A stretch of DNA of 64,000 nucleotides from Aphidius gifuensis (GCF_014905175.1 NC_057790.1:13046469-13110468); one strand, 5' to 3'; positions 31,896-43,443 are shown, counted from the stretch's first letter. Notes: generated by a model from the sequence alone, not told the origin. Numbers and translations are program-made.

Positions 31896-33712
31896 TTATT
31901 TTTTGTCAACTTTAATTGGATAAACTTGCCATATTGAATTATCCATATTATGGTTAAGCAACAATAATTTATCTAATGAATCTATTGTCCGACACAAAAA
32001 TAATCTCGATGAACCAGCTTTTAAATTAGATATTTTAGTTGACAAATTGTCTCTATCAACACGATGTGAGTTAAATAAAAAGAAACATGGTTTTTTTAAA
32101 AATCCACTAGATAATGATTTGACTGTAAAAGCAACTGTTTTCCAATGATCCATAAATAAGAAACCCCATTTTTTTACATCTGATTTGTAAATATTAATAC
32201 AATTTTTTAAAGTTAAAAATAATTCACTCCCACATGTCTTATTGAAAGTACACTCCATGGGCAGTCGATTTATATCAACATCAATAAATTTATGATCAAT
32301 AATAATTTGTGTTAATAATTCGTCTGATGCAAGATAACGATGACTATTTGGAAAGTGTTTTCTACAATTTACATAATATTCATCACCCTTTATAATTATG
32401 CTGTTCATGATATGTGATAGCTGAGTGATAGCTGAATGGTCGTAAATACTTAATGCTGCAATCACATAAGTAGCAATTGTAGTGCATTCAGCATTTCTTC
32501 TATCTTCAGGAAATTTAACACTGGCTTGGCTACGTTTTGCAGACTCATAAAGAAGTACATTTTTGTGAGCTGTTTTTAAAATTATTGTATTTTTAACTGG
32601 AGTAGGTAGTTGAATTTTATTTTCAAGTATTTCACTCTTTATTCGTGCTCTTATTGCAGGCATATTTTTATCAGTAAAGTTGTAAGTATAATTTTTACAA
32701 ACGTATAATGCATACATGCAAATATGAACTCCACAATCCCAAAAATTTCTTTGCATAGGTATATCCTAGAATTTAATATATTCAACCAATTATTGTCTAT
32801 TGATAAAAAAATTAAACTAACGATCGTAAATTTGAATAAATATATAAATAAATAAATAAATAAATAAATTGATTAATTAATTAATTTATCAATAACAGAA
32901 TAAATAAAGATTTTACTTTGATGCTGAGTGACCCATCCTGAGAATGGAACCGTGGAATTTTTATTTCTCTCATGATATTCATTACCCACAAATTGATAGA
33001 TTGTCTAAAAAAAATAATGGCAAACAATTCATTGTAAAATTATAAATCTGAACATGTTTTATTCAAACAAAATTAAATTGGAATATGCTGGAGTACTTAC
33101 ATTTAAAATTCCTTGATTTTCACGACCTTGACTGTCGTAATACAAGATCATTTTGCAAGCAATATTCAAAATACAAACTGCCCAGTAGTCACGTGAGTGC
33201 ATAGGTATGAGTATAAATTTTTTTGAAAAAATATTGACCTATATAAAATATTAATAAAATTATAAATTGCTTATGCAAATAAATAAATAAATAAATATCT
33301 AATGTTAAAAAAAATAATAGATATAGATATAATACTTTTTAGTCCATCTTTTTATTTCGTCATAACTTGAATTTTCCAGCTTTCTATAAAAAAAAGAATT
33401 CGTTGAATAAATTAAATCTGAATCTGTTTCCATGATTAATTGAAAATATTTATTCATAATCTGTAAACAAAAAATGTGGATTGAAGTTATCAACTAGTAA
33501 ATTGTTTTTTAAATATCATTCTTTAAATTATTGGAAACATCTACTTTATCATTAAGCCAGTTTGTTGATTCTAAAGTTGACAAATCTGCTGCTGATATTT
33601 CATTATTATTACAATTTATTTGAGCTTGTGAATCTATAGTTTGCTCAAGAGGCTGATATTCATTTAAATGAATACATAGAGGTTCATCAATTGAGACATC
33701 TACTTCTATGTT
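31896..33712 (-). CDS. Multi-exon Ulp1-like protease with a second cysteine-protease-like domain
   Basis: Five exons on the minus strand with GT..AG introns: 33712-33545 (LSTLESTNWLNDK), 33460-33336 (IMNKYFQLIMETDSD), 33238-33101 (FILIPMHSRDYWAVCILN and MILYYDSQG), about 33010-32922 (TIYQFVGNEYH), and 32765-31896. The last starts DIPMQRNFWDCGVHICMYA, the Ulp1/SENP catalytic-Cys region. Asp (YYDS) and Cys (DCG) are present, but the expected catalytic His before Trp is Tyr (RDYW). After the Ulp1 fold about 200 residues follow. They contain NAECTTIATYVIAAL, SIIIKGDEYY and FLFNSHRVDRD, recalling C76-type tegument-protease-like domains found in some transposons. Phase does not hold at two junctions (33336/33238 and about 32922/32765), so small lesions are likely. 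An upstream exon at about 33872-33947 contains a TAG. Confidence 0.62.
32767..33100 (-). other. Intronic AT-rich and AAAT microsatellite of the protease gene
   Basis: Introns around the TIYQFVGNEYH exon include an AAAT run at 32837-32869 and a TTAATTAA run. The remaining introns of this gene are similarly AT-rich and contain no other signal. Confidence 0.5.
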
Positions 33713-34024
33713 CTGAATTACCAATTAATTAAAATATATGTATATATATTGTGTAAATATATATATATATTGTGTAATTATCATAAACTTTTGTTGTATA
33801 TTATTAGATATTTTTGAATATACTAGTTAAATTTTTTATTTAATAAATATAATTTCATACTAACCACTGATTCATTTTCAAAGAGAGGCTATGTTATGTA
33901 TTCTGAATTTTCATCAAGTTGCTTAATTCCAAACTGTCAAGTAAATTAAAAAAAGGATAAATCAGAATAATATATATACATATATTATTATAATTAAAAT
34001 GAAAAAGTAAAAGAAAATCCTTTT

Positions 34025-34948
34025 TTAACAAAAATATACTTCATTCATTATGTCTTTAATAGAATTTTCTTGGATTTTTTTAACATCTATTTCTGATTCA
34101 CTACTACTATCAGAACCACATGTTGATGCCACTTCTTCTTCAGATGATGAAGTTGAAGGATCTTCATATTTTCCTTCTCCATTTTTTCTTTGTTCTTTGG
34201 TTGATCCTAATACATACCTATTATAATGCCTGACTATTTTGGCACAAATGTTTTTCCAAACTGCTGGTGTAACCTGATTTAATGCTACTGTCCACACTTT
34301 TTTGGCATTTTTATCAGTATACTTATGGAAAATACTAATATGTGTTTGTCGTAGTGCCTTTTTGCGGTTCCCCACGCCATTTCTATCGGATTATATTTAC
34401 AATGATACGGTGGCAGTCTTAAAATCATGTGCTCTGTATTTTGAGCAACATATTCATCAATTATATATTTTTTTTTAATAAACCACACAAGTTTAGAAGT
34501 TGCTCTTTGTTGCAACTGTCAACGGGAGGAATATTTCTTTGTTTTAACCAAGTCTTTAATTCGTTTACAGTCCAGCTTGTACTGGGCAGCTTTTCGTACT
34601 ACAAAAAAATTATTTTTTATACGATTTTGTTATATTTTTTATTATTTGTTTATCTTATTTATTTCATTACGTACAGTTGTTGCATGTTTTTAAATATAAA
34701 ATTATATACATCGCAATATTCGATTTAAATTTTACACACACACACACACGCATATGAACATGGACAAACATTTAGCTTCTTTGCGCAACGCTGAACTATA
34801 CATTTTTTTCTCATTTATATACTCACACATGGAAAAAGACCAATGCGCCACCTGTTGAATGCTGTTTCCATGTGTAAGTATATAAGTGAGAAAAAAAATG
34901 TATGTATCAGCGTTGCGCAAAGAAGCTAAATTTGTGTCCATGTTCATA

Positions 34949-34990
<42 letters not shown>

Positions 34991-35420
34991 TTAAACCGAG
35001 TATTGCAACTGTACCAAATATTACCTGAACGGAATGATAACTAGCATTATCAATTATTATAACTGTAGGTTTCATCAGGTTACGAAATAATTGATCTGTA
35101 CACCACTGTTGGAATTTTGCGGCGTTCATGTCATTGTGATAATCGTCGTCGATTTCAGGTTTTTTATTGATGGATAGCATTAAATCAGCTTCTGGAACAA
35201 AACCTTCTTTTCCACCTGCATGGAGAATAATGTATCTTGCTCCAAAATTGATTGATTTGACCGAACAGCTTAAGGAATTATTATTTTGCCATTCTTCGGT
35301 CTTCATGGATCCTTGTTTGAATATCCACGTCTTATCAACAAAAACCATATCCATGTCTTTATTTTTTAAAGCCATATATGTAGAAAGAAATTTAACCCTT
35401 TTAATGGCAATATCTTTTCT
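34025..35420 (-). pseudogene. IS630/Tc1-mariner-superfamily DDE transposase with intron
   Basis: Exon 35420-35025 carries VFVDKTWIFKQG (first Asp), RYIILHAGGKEGFVPEADL and TVIIIDNASYHSVQ (second Asp), and ends at CAG/gtaata. The next exon starts at 34598 with YEKLPSTSWTVNELKTWLKQ, then HMILRLPPYHCKYNPIEMAW with the catalytic Glu, then an acidic Ser/Glu tail (SSSEEEVASTCGSDSS). The DDE triad is complete, but the poly-A run near 34480 and the region near 34360 each shift the frame. The N-terminal DNA-binding part is absent; the first exon begins at an AG acceptor next to the SMG6 pseudogene. The intron is enlarged by the hairpin element at 34671-35014. It is co-directional with the protease gene about 0.3 kb downstream. 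Confidence 0.75.
34671..35014. mobile_element. Hairpin MITE with CA/GT repeats inside the transposase intron
   Basis: Outer words GTACAGTTG (34671) and CAACTGTAC (35006-35014), then AAATTTTACAC/GTGTAAAATTT, then CA and GT microsatellites, then CATATGAACATGGACA and GTGTCCATGTTCATATG, AGCTTCTTTGCGCAACGCTGA, and GTATATAAGTGAGAAAAAAA, all inverted. The spacer is about 40 bp. Expansion of the GT arm makes the arms unequal. Confidence 0.75.
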
Positions 35421-35435
35421 GTGAATTAAATATCG

Positions 35436-36084
35436 TCAGTTATGAGTTATCATGATAATCCAAGTATATTAATTAATAACAAACGTGATAATAGTCGTGA
35501 ATTAATTGATAATCAACATATTACCGAAAATAATTGTTTTAATATTAATAATAGTAATGATATCAAAATAATCATAATAATAATTGTAGAAATGAACGTT
35601 ATGATAATAGACATAGACAAAATAATAATCATAAAAGTAGAGAATCAAGTAAAGAACGTTAAAGATATAATTTTAAATTGGATACTTATGTATCAAGTTC
35701 ACCATCAAAATGTCTTGGTTTTATTGGTTTAGCACTTAATAGTGCACAAAAATTATTTTTATTTCTTAGTGATTCAACAAAATACAAAGAACAAGCTAAT
35801 GAAACAACTACTGATGAAAAATCAAGACAATGGTATTTAAAAGCTCAACAAATTAATTCTAAAAATGGAAGATCCTATAATCAATTGTCACTATTGGCTC
35901 ATTATACTGTAAGTTGAATAATTTTTAATTATATTAATTTATTCATATTAACTAATTAATGTATTTTTTCATTACAGAGAAGAAAATGAGATGCTGTTTA
36001 TTATTAGATGAGAGTGCTTCAAATTCATTTTACTCAGCCAGAGGAAGTCTCATTGCTTTATTTGATGAAAATAGAAAAAAGGTA
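35436..36084 (+). pseudogene. SMG6/EST1A pseudogene fragment
   Basis: The frame encodes SRESSKER, a TAA, then FKLDTYVSSSPSKCLG, GLALNSAQKLFLFL, KYKEQANET, SRQWYLKAQQIN, KNGRSYNQLSLLAHYT at a GT donor (35908). The intron ends in TTACAG, and the next exon reads SARGSLIALFDENRKK at another donor. This is the EST1 DNA/RNA-binding region of SMG6, a nonsense-mediated-decay endonuclease. The second exon has TGA and TAG stops plus a 1-base deletion near 35985-36020. Introns are present, so it is a decayed genomic copy. The 5' edge meets the transposase remnant at about 35425. Confidence 0.72.
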
Positions 36085-36765
36085 TTTGAATAAATAAATA
36101 ATATTGTTATTATTATTACTTAATAAATTAATTAAATATAATAATAATATTTATGAATTTTCTTTATTCTTGCTAATAGTATCTACACTATGTAAGTAAC
36201 TCTTAATACTTGGCGTGTCATATTTAAAATCATTATTCTTTATTATGAAAAATATTTAACACACATTATTATTATTCTTGCGAAAAAGTTTTATTTTTTT
36301 TTGTAGAATTTCTATGAGTTGCACGTTAATTCAAGCTTTAAGTATTTTGAGGAATCAGCACAATTTTTTCTTAAGTTATCTTTATTGCTACAGAAATATT
36401 TTCCCAATTGATTTATTATCGCTTTTAATTTGAGGATAATTGTTTGCCAAGTTGATGAGAAAAATATTACTTAAGTTAGCAACTTTTTGAGGAAATGGAT
36501 TTTTTAATTTTGAATTTGATTGTTTTTTAATTATTTTGATGTTATTTTTTAATATTATTTTTAGGGCAGCACTCTGAAAAATACACGAACAATTAATAAC
36601 GAATATAAATATTTTTTTTTTAAATCAACGATCACAAAAATTTATTTGAAATGTTCTACTGTATGCAAAAAGAAGAATTAAAATAAAAATAAAATCAATT
36701 TATTGAGTAATGAAATTAATTGAAAAAAAAAATGTTAAACAACGAAAAAAAGACTTACCATATAT
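36085..36765. other. AT-rich spacer after SMG6 fragment
   Basis: Probably decayed intron of the SMG6 copy. No frames or repeats are recognisable. Confidence 0.4.
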
Positions 36766-36942
36766 TCTTAAAATCACCTAAAATTAACCCATCTTCTAGC
36801 TTTTCTGTAAAAAATCTGTGAACACAAATAAATATAGCTTGTGCCTAGCGGTTCACACTTCTTCCATATTTACGGTAATGTGCAAGCTCAGAGTACATAT
36901 CCTTGGAACGTCTTGGACATTCTGGTGTTGATATGAATTTTT
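36766..36942 (-). pseudogene. Small unidentified exon-like frame
   Basis: Minus strand from an ATG near 36942: MEKKFISTPECPRRSKDMYS, then HYRKYGRSVN, a TAG, then FFTEKLEDGLILGDFKNIW at a good GTAAG donor near 36762. It is too short to identify. It is GC-richer than its flanks and likely one exon of an element or gene. Confidence 0.3.
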
Positions 36943-37089
36943 TTTCCATTTTTATTGTTATTTTATTTTGATTTATTTATTTAATATTTTGTAATGTCCT
37001 GCGGCGAACTTTTTTTATTGAAGTGAAACTTCTTTACGGAGGGTAGCAAAAAAATTCGAGGCCCTGCTAGCGTTACGCGCTCGCGTTGA

Positions 37090-37205
37090 CTCTCTGTCAC
37101 ACGCTTGCGTTTACTCTCTGTCACACGCTCTCCTATACTCTCTGTCACGTATACTCTTTCTGGTATACTCTCTCTGGTATACTCTCTCTGGTATACGCTC
37201 GGCCA
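37090..37205. repeat. TACTCTCT tandem repeats
   Basis: Units of TTTACTCTCTGTCACACG give way to GGTATACTCTCTCT over about 115 bp. Confidence 0.85.
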
Positions 37206-37379
37206 CAAGCGGATAAACTCGGAACGTCAGCTCCTATGTGTGTATGCGTGAGCGACTTTTTTTTTTTTATTTAAATATTATTAAACAGTTCAACTGAGTT
37301 TAATACTTAAATAATTGATTTTCAAAAAAAATTCATTTAAACGTATTAAGCAATAGTTATCTCGCGGGTTTAAAGAATC

Positions 37380-37790
37380 ATTATTATAATAACAATAAAA
37401 TTATTATAAATATATATAAATGATGATAATATTACCAATTATTCACAATAGTATTGATATTAATAATAATATCTATAATAATAATATTTTGAATATAAAT
37501 ACTAATAATTATCAATATTTATATATAAATGTTATTGTCAATGTTATTATTTATATTATTAATATCACTGATATTATTATAAATCGATAATATTATTGTT
37601 ATTATTACTAATATTATATTGATATTATTATCATCGATGATATTTTTGAAATTATTATTTTATTTATACTATATGGTTATATATGAATAATATTATTATA
37701 AATAATAATAACTCCAATAATATTATGATTAACAATAATATCAATATAATATTAGTAATAATATCGATGGTATCAATTATATTGCCGCAT
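37380..37790. repeat. ATT/AAT low-complexity tract
   Basis: Irregular AATAATATTATT-type sequence with self-complementary stretches; a similar tract occupies 38300-38440. No function apparent. Confidence 0.8.
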
Positions 37791-37803
37791 TAAAGAATGA
37801 AGT

Positions 37804-38288
37804 GCCAAAAACGTCAATTTTAAAGGAAAAAGGGCGTAAGTGCAAATTTATAAATTTTCGGGTTTTTCATCTAATTTTAATACTTAAAAAAAAGGGAAAA
37901 TGTGCGTAACAACCTTTGATAAAGAATAAAGGGCGTATGTCCAAGGATTTACGCCTTTTTTCCCGTTATCAAAATAATTTTTGATAAAAGATGAAAGGCA
38001 TATTTTCAATTTTATTTGAAATTTATTTAATGGCAGGATTTTTTAAATTATTGATTGTTTACTGATAATTATACATAATTTATTATCAATACGAAAAACA
38101 TAAAAATAATTACAAATCTTCATCTCTTATTAAAAATGATTTTGAGAATGGAAAAAAGGCGTAAGTCCCTGAACATACGCACTTTTTTTTTCTTTAAGCC
38201 TTAAAATTAGATGCAAAGCCCGAACTCACACCCTTTTCCTTTTAGAAAAAAAAAAAATCCTAAAAATGGCACTTACGCCCTTCTTCCA
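37804..38288. mobile_element. TTAA-flanked MITE, about 485 bp
   Basis: The halves are imperfect inverted copies: AAGTGCCAAAAACG, GGGCGTAAGTGC, CATCTAATTTTAA and GTCCAAGGATTTACGCC at the left; GGCGTAAGTCCCTGAAC, TTAAAATTAGATG and GGCACTTACGCCCTTC at the right. TTAA lies at 37800-37803 and 38289-38292, as expected for piggyBac-type insertion. The outermost bases match poorly, so the superfamily is tentative. Confidence 0.55.
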
Positions 38289-38400
38289 TTAATGTGTCGA
38301 TATAAATAATAAAATTTATAATAATAATATTCGAAATATAAATACTAATAATTATTATTAACTAATAATATTTATATTCGAATATTATTGTCAGGATTAA

Positions 38401-38431
<31 letters not shown>

Positions 38432-38474
38432 ATTCAGCGTGACATGAAACTACTCTGAAAGAAGTTTCACTTCC

Positions 38475-38821
38475 CCCGCGCGTACTCGCAACACGCTAAT
38501 TTTTTTTCATATAAATTGTATTTTATGAAATTATATATTCAGGGTCCAATTGGATACCCCTAGCTCTATCTTATGAATTATAAAGGTAACATTTAAGGGA
38601 GCAAAGGCATCCCCGAGCACCCCCGAATATTCCCGACCTACCCTACGGTCAGCTTGTACCACTGACCCAATATATCGATCAGTTCACTGGGATCTCTGAT
38701 CCTGTGACTACCAGCTTTAACTGCTTTAACTGCTTTAATAAGTGCTTTAAAAAGTCTTAGAATAATTTTAAGAGTCACCAGCCAAAAACTGTAAGTTATA
38801 TTTATCCAATATTTCATTGAT
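38475..38821. other. Unassigned spacer
   Basis: Moderate GC with short runs such as AACTGCTTTAACTGCTTTAA near 38716 and a CCCCGAG-CCCCGA stretch near 38610. No gene or terminal repeat found. Confidence 0.4.
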
Positions 38822-39118
38822 TTCAAGATAAAAAAGTGTCGAGAAAATTTTGGAATTTAAAAACTTGTCAGTGGCAACATTGTTTATCTATATATCAAGG
38901 AGTTTTTCCCGAATTTTTAAATTTTTTTAGCAATAATTTACCAAGTTATGAATTAATTAACAAATCGTGAGCTGCCGCTGCGATCGTAGGCCCGTAGCAA
39001 ACGTATGAGCACTCTCAAGTCAGTGTAAATACTAATCTCTTGCGCATGCAAACATACAAATGGTGGCAACTGACAAGTTTTTACATTCTAAAATTTTCCC
39101 GACACTTTTTTTCTTGAA
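38822..39118. mobile_element. MITE with 59-bp inverted ends
   Basis: TTCAAGATAAAAAAGTGTCG, AAAATTTT, AACTTGTCAGTGGCAAC at 38822-38880 is mirrored by GTTGCCACC-complement words, GACAAGTTTTTACATTC and GACACTTTTTTTCTTGAA ending 39118. No coding capacity. Confidence 0.7.
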
Positions 39119-39413
39119 GTGTGTATTAAATTAAAATTATTGTGTCAAATCAAAGGAATTGATCTAGACTAATAATTAATTTATTAGGTATTCTTTCTTT
39201 TTTCTACTATATACTCCAAAAGAAAGAGTAAATTAGAAATTGGGAGGTATCGTGAATTTTCACGTAATGATCAAGATCCAAAAAATTCTTACTATTACAC
39301 AGTAAAAAATAGTTGGTAAAATTAACAAATTCAGTTTGTTAATTTAGGTCCACCAACAAAATGTTTGTTAATTTAAGGCGAAGCAATACCTTTGAAAAAG
39401 GCGTTTCACAAGA
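39119..39413. other. Spacer with a short palindrome
   Basis: TTAACAAATTCAGTTTGTTAA near 39320 is a near-perfect palindrome, and TTTGTTAATTTA recurs at 39367. Nothing else seen. Confidence 0.4.
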
Positions 39414-39431
39414 ATCCCGGGTAAAAATCAT

Positions 39432-39793
39432 TATGTCTCTCGGAGATATTTGAGAGGTCTCTGAAATGTCTCTTAGTCAAGTCTCGTTTGTGGCACGATC
39501 CGAGACTTGGCTGAGAGACTATGTTAAAGTCTCTATAATATCTTTGTCTCTCATAAATATTTCTCCACTAAAGCACACTAAAGAGTCTCTAAAAATTACT
39601 ATGTCTCTCGGAGATATTTGAGAGATTTCTGAAATGTCTCTCAGTCAAGTCTTGTTTTCAGCATGATCCGAGACTTGGCTGAGAGACTATGTTAAAGTCT
39701 CTATAAAATCTTTGTCTCTAATAAATCTTTCTTTGAAAAATAATTATGTCTCTCGGAGATATTAGAGAGACTGTGTTAAAGTCTCTATAAAAT
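39432..39793. repeat. Subterminal direct repeats, about 160 bp
   Basis: TATGTCTCTCGGAGATAT occurs at about 39432, 39600 and 39746. Copies share GAGACTTGGCTGAGAGACTA and TTAAAGTCTCTATAAAATC. The third is shortened. Words are internally palindromic (TCTCTCGGAGA), as expected for protein-binding subterminal sites. Confidence 0.8.
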
Positions 39794-39836
39794 CTAAAAA
39801 AAATAAAGAAACTATATAAAAAATAAAAAAGCGATA

Positions 39837-40088
39837 CAGTATAATCTCTCTATAGTGACATCGTCGGGGCTCAAATTCTCGGAATTTATTATAGAGAGCG
39901 TCTCCCACTCTAGCGTCGAGGGGAATTGAGTGAGCGCGACGGATAGAATAATAAAATGAGAAAGAATATACTACGTCACACACCGATACACCAACACAAG
40001 TAGGGACATTCTGGAGTGAGGGAAAAAATTCTCCTACGCTGACGCTCGATGTCACTATAGAGAATGTCACTATAGAGAGATTATACTG
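39837..40088. mobile_element. pogo/Tigger-type MITE, 252 bp
   Basis: Ends CAGTATAATCTCTCTATAG and its inverse, with TA at 39835-39836 and 40089-40090. The CAGTATAA...CTCTATAGTGAC style matches pogo-group termini. The right end carries a doubled GTCACTATAGAGA. No transposase. Confidence 0.8.
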
Positions 40089-40295
40089 TATCATATAAAT
40101 TAAGCCGTATTGATTATAAATTTACAATAATTTTAATAAACTCAAAATTCATCTAAAACATAAATTTTATTGTAAAAAAAAATTAACCAATCAATAATAA
40201 TAGATGAATTAAAAAAAAAATATTACATTTTTTTTTTTTTTTATCAATCTACAAACAAGTATTTTTTATATTTTTAAAGTACACTTTTAGATTTA

Positions 40296-43200
40296 TTATG
40301 TTATAAAATTCATGGGTTTAATTGCGTACATTTTATTTCTACCAGATTTTTCAATTATTATTAAAAAGTAAATCGAGTCAAGCTGGGAAATATTGATAGC
40401 GCACAACGGTCCCATCGAATTACACTCAAGTTTGTTTATGAAACGTCGTGGATTCTCAGTGCTAAATATATTTTCGTAATTGTATTTTCTAATGATCATA
40501 TAAGTAGTAGCATTCTCTATACAGTAATCACATATTCCTTTTTCACATTCACAATTACAAACTCTTACAAACATTTCAATTTGTCCTATCAATTGTTCAT
40601 TATTTTTAATGTATGAAATACAACTTGAATTATTTTTCTTATTGCGAGTGTAAGGAAAAGAAGTGTACAATTTTCCATTTTTAAATAGGCGATGGAATTT
40701 GTATACTCTTTTATTGATATTACTTTCGTCAGCATTTATCAAAGCTTGTGTGATTATTGGATCAATTATTTTTAGTTTTTCGACGTGTCCTACAATACCA
40801 ATACCATGACTTATATAGTTCATTTTACGTCTACACACGCCTTTGTTTTTTAACTGTTGATAAAATAACTGTGATGGACTACCTTCAAGAAGAATATTAT
40901 GACTTAGACCATCCAGCATCATGTACAAAGAAACACTACGACACATTTGTATTTGTGCATCTCTAGTTGCATGTACTAACTTTTTTTAAATACCGTTTGC
41001 GTTTTCAAATGAGAAACACGATACAAACCACAAATTTCCAAATTCTACTGTGCTTTCACATAGATGCAACAAAGAATGTAAGTTGCAAGACATGTATTTT
41101 TCACCATATAATTCTTTAAAATCAGATACATATTGTTGTAAAAGAACAGATGAGTCGTTTATATCACCATGCGATATACTTTTTTGGCTTAATAAATATA
41201 TGGCTAACACCAACAATGTATGGTGCTTAAAATATTTTTCTTGCATTATATCGCTCAGTATCGGAATCGAATAATATATCAAAAACATTATGAGTTCCCA
41301 CGCCTGCCAGTATTTATAATCATCAGTAGAACGAGGAAGGTGTTCAACAAAAGATGGGACTCTCATAGACAAAAGACGAGTATTAATTATTTTTGAGTAT
41401 GTAGATAAAGAAGCTGGATGGATAGAATAATCTACTGAGACCCAAAAACGTAAAAGCATTTTTGTTATTCCCGAAATCATATGCATCGGATCCAGTTTTG
41501 TTGTTTTAATGAAATCTGGTACAAATTTAGATACTATTGTTGGCCCTGTTACCCCAAAAACCGGTTTAATTTTGGTACCTATTTTAGCAAATTCTAATGT
41601 TTCATTCGTTGTTCTTAAATTAATATTATTAGTTCGGGTATACACACGCCTATTACTAATTTTTATTGTTTTTGTTTTGCACTTGTGACATCCGTACAAT
41701 GAGTTGTATTGTTTCATGCATAAAAAAAGAGTTTTTGCCGGCATGTCTAGAGTGCCGCCAATAACTAAACCTGTTAATTTTATTTCACGATTAATATCTT
41801 TCACATAAATTGAAACACCATTATATAAAGCCGAGAGCTGAGGCATGAAACAATTTAAAAATAAATTGGAAATGGTTTCTTTGAGCCAGACCATAATCCA
41901 ACTAAAATCATATTTTCTACTTTATTTCTTTCTTGAATAGGTAGTTCATTTATCTGGAGAAAAAGTGGCCACACTCCAACTTTCGATGATTTAAATAAAG
42001 GTATTCCATCTGAATTCCATATAAAGGAAATATTATTTGGACAATTTAAATTAAAAATACTATTATCATTTAAATAATTCTGATACACCGAGCCATCATA
42101 AATTTCTTCTAAGTTATTATCATTTTTTTTTTTCTATTTAATCTACATTGTAACAGGTTATAAATATTAGGGCGATTGAACATATTTTTTAGCTGTGAAA
42201 CTATCGGTATTTCTATTAAATAATGTGATGATTTAGAATCGGAACATTGTGTGCAAGTGTTTTTTTCGTTTAATAATTTAATACCGCATTGAGGGCAGTA
42301 GTAATGTCTAGTCAGTGGTGTTTCATATCGTTGTAGCCACTTACGAAATAAAAAAAGACTTTTTGCACAGTGGTTTGGCTTTGGACAATGTATCTCTAAC
42401 CATTTTAACATATCTGATAATAGCGAATCAGATATATCATGGCGGAGATACATTGAAAGTGTTAAGAGCATGCTTTCACTCACAGAGATACTTGCTCCCG
42501 GAAAAAGTAATTCAGAATCAGTATCGTCATTTGTATTACACTCGTCAAGATTAATATTAGATGGATCATCGAATGTATCATCAGATGAAACACTATCAGA
42601 ATCATTTGAGCTCACATTTGTTACCGACTCTGTCTCACTTTCAGTCTCATTCAGAGTTTCAGCATCACCATCATCATCATAAATTGCAGCATTTGGTACA
42701 CCTTCATTATCTGGACAATTAATAAAATTAAAATACATTTTTAACATAATTTTAAAATTTTTACTTGTACTGAATTAACATTATAATGAATATTTTTAAT
42801 TACCTTTTGGCAATGGTAAATTGACGACATTCTCAGAATCTGACAATAAATCATCTGTTAGATAACAAAAATAATATCTATTTATCAACTCATATATAAA
42901 TTAAAAGATAAACGTGTAACATATGTATATATATATAAATCAAAATAAAAAAAAATAAAATACATACTTATACATTTACTAAATTTAATTTAACACATTC
43001 AGAGTATTATTTATATTGTAATTCTAATTCAAGAAAATAATAGAATTAAGGAAAAAAAAAAGAGCTGAAATTTTATCCGACAGTTATAATTTATATTGAT
43101 TTCATTTTATTTTATTATGATATCTTTATCATTCTATTATACTCATATCGTTTAATGCAGTTTTGTATATGTATATTGCTATTCATTTATATTTTAATTT

Positions 43201-43443
43201 TTTTATAATAGTCATGCGATTGATGAGTAAAACAAAATTAATTTCATAATATAGAAAAATAAAAATCAGTATATATGTATATAAAATTTTAATACAACTT
43301 ACGTGGTGGAGTATTAAATCTAATCTAATCTCTTCAGCTTCATCGTCACTCGACGTAGAGCTCAAACGTTGTCTTTTTTTTAAAAAAATGCGATACAGGG
43401 AGCGCCGTGAATAGTCTTTTAAATATTTACACTTCTTGGGCAT
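40296..43443 (-). pseudogene. EnSpm/CACTA-type transposase, spliced, frameshifted
   Basis: Exon 1 (43443-43310) starts MPKKCKYLKDYSRRSLY and ends at CAC/gtaagt. A small exon (about 42851-42802) reads DDLLSDSENVVNLPLPK. The main part begins at an AG near 42713 with an acidic region, then zinc-finger-like pairs CPQCGIKL and CTQC, then WNSDGIPLFKSSKVGVWPL (first catalytic Asp). TTKLDPMHMISG holds the second Asp, and SFENANG near 41000 holds the likely Glu. A further block, from 40946 to 40296, contains CECEKGICDYC and closes the protein. Frameshifts occur in the poly-A near 42115, near 41880 and near 40970. The order matches Tnp2-like transposases of animal EnSpm elements. Confidence 0.75.

Larger units (their letters stand above)
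37019..38474. repeat. Segment bounded by 16-bp inverted repeats
   Basis: GAAGTGAAACTTCTTT at 37019-37034 and AAAGAAGTTTCACTTC near 38458-38474 are exact reverse complements. Both lie next to GC-richer sequence with GCG words. Between them are the CTCT tandem repeats, AT microsatellites and the TTAA-flanked MITE. Whether this is one element is unclear. Confidence 0.45.

Noticed and set aside
34944..35025. Protein ending in a Thr-His repeat
   Set aside because: It is translation of the CA/GT microsatellite in the intron, past the splice donor at 35025.
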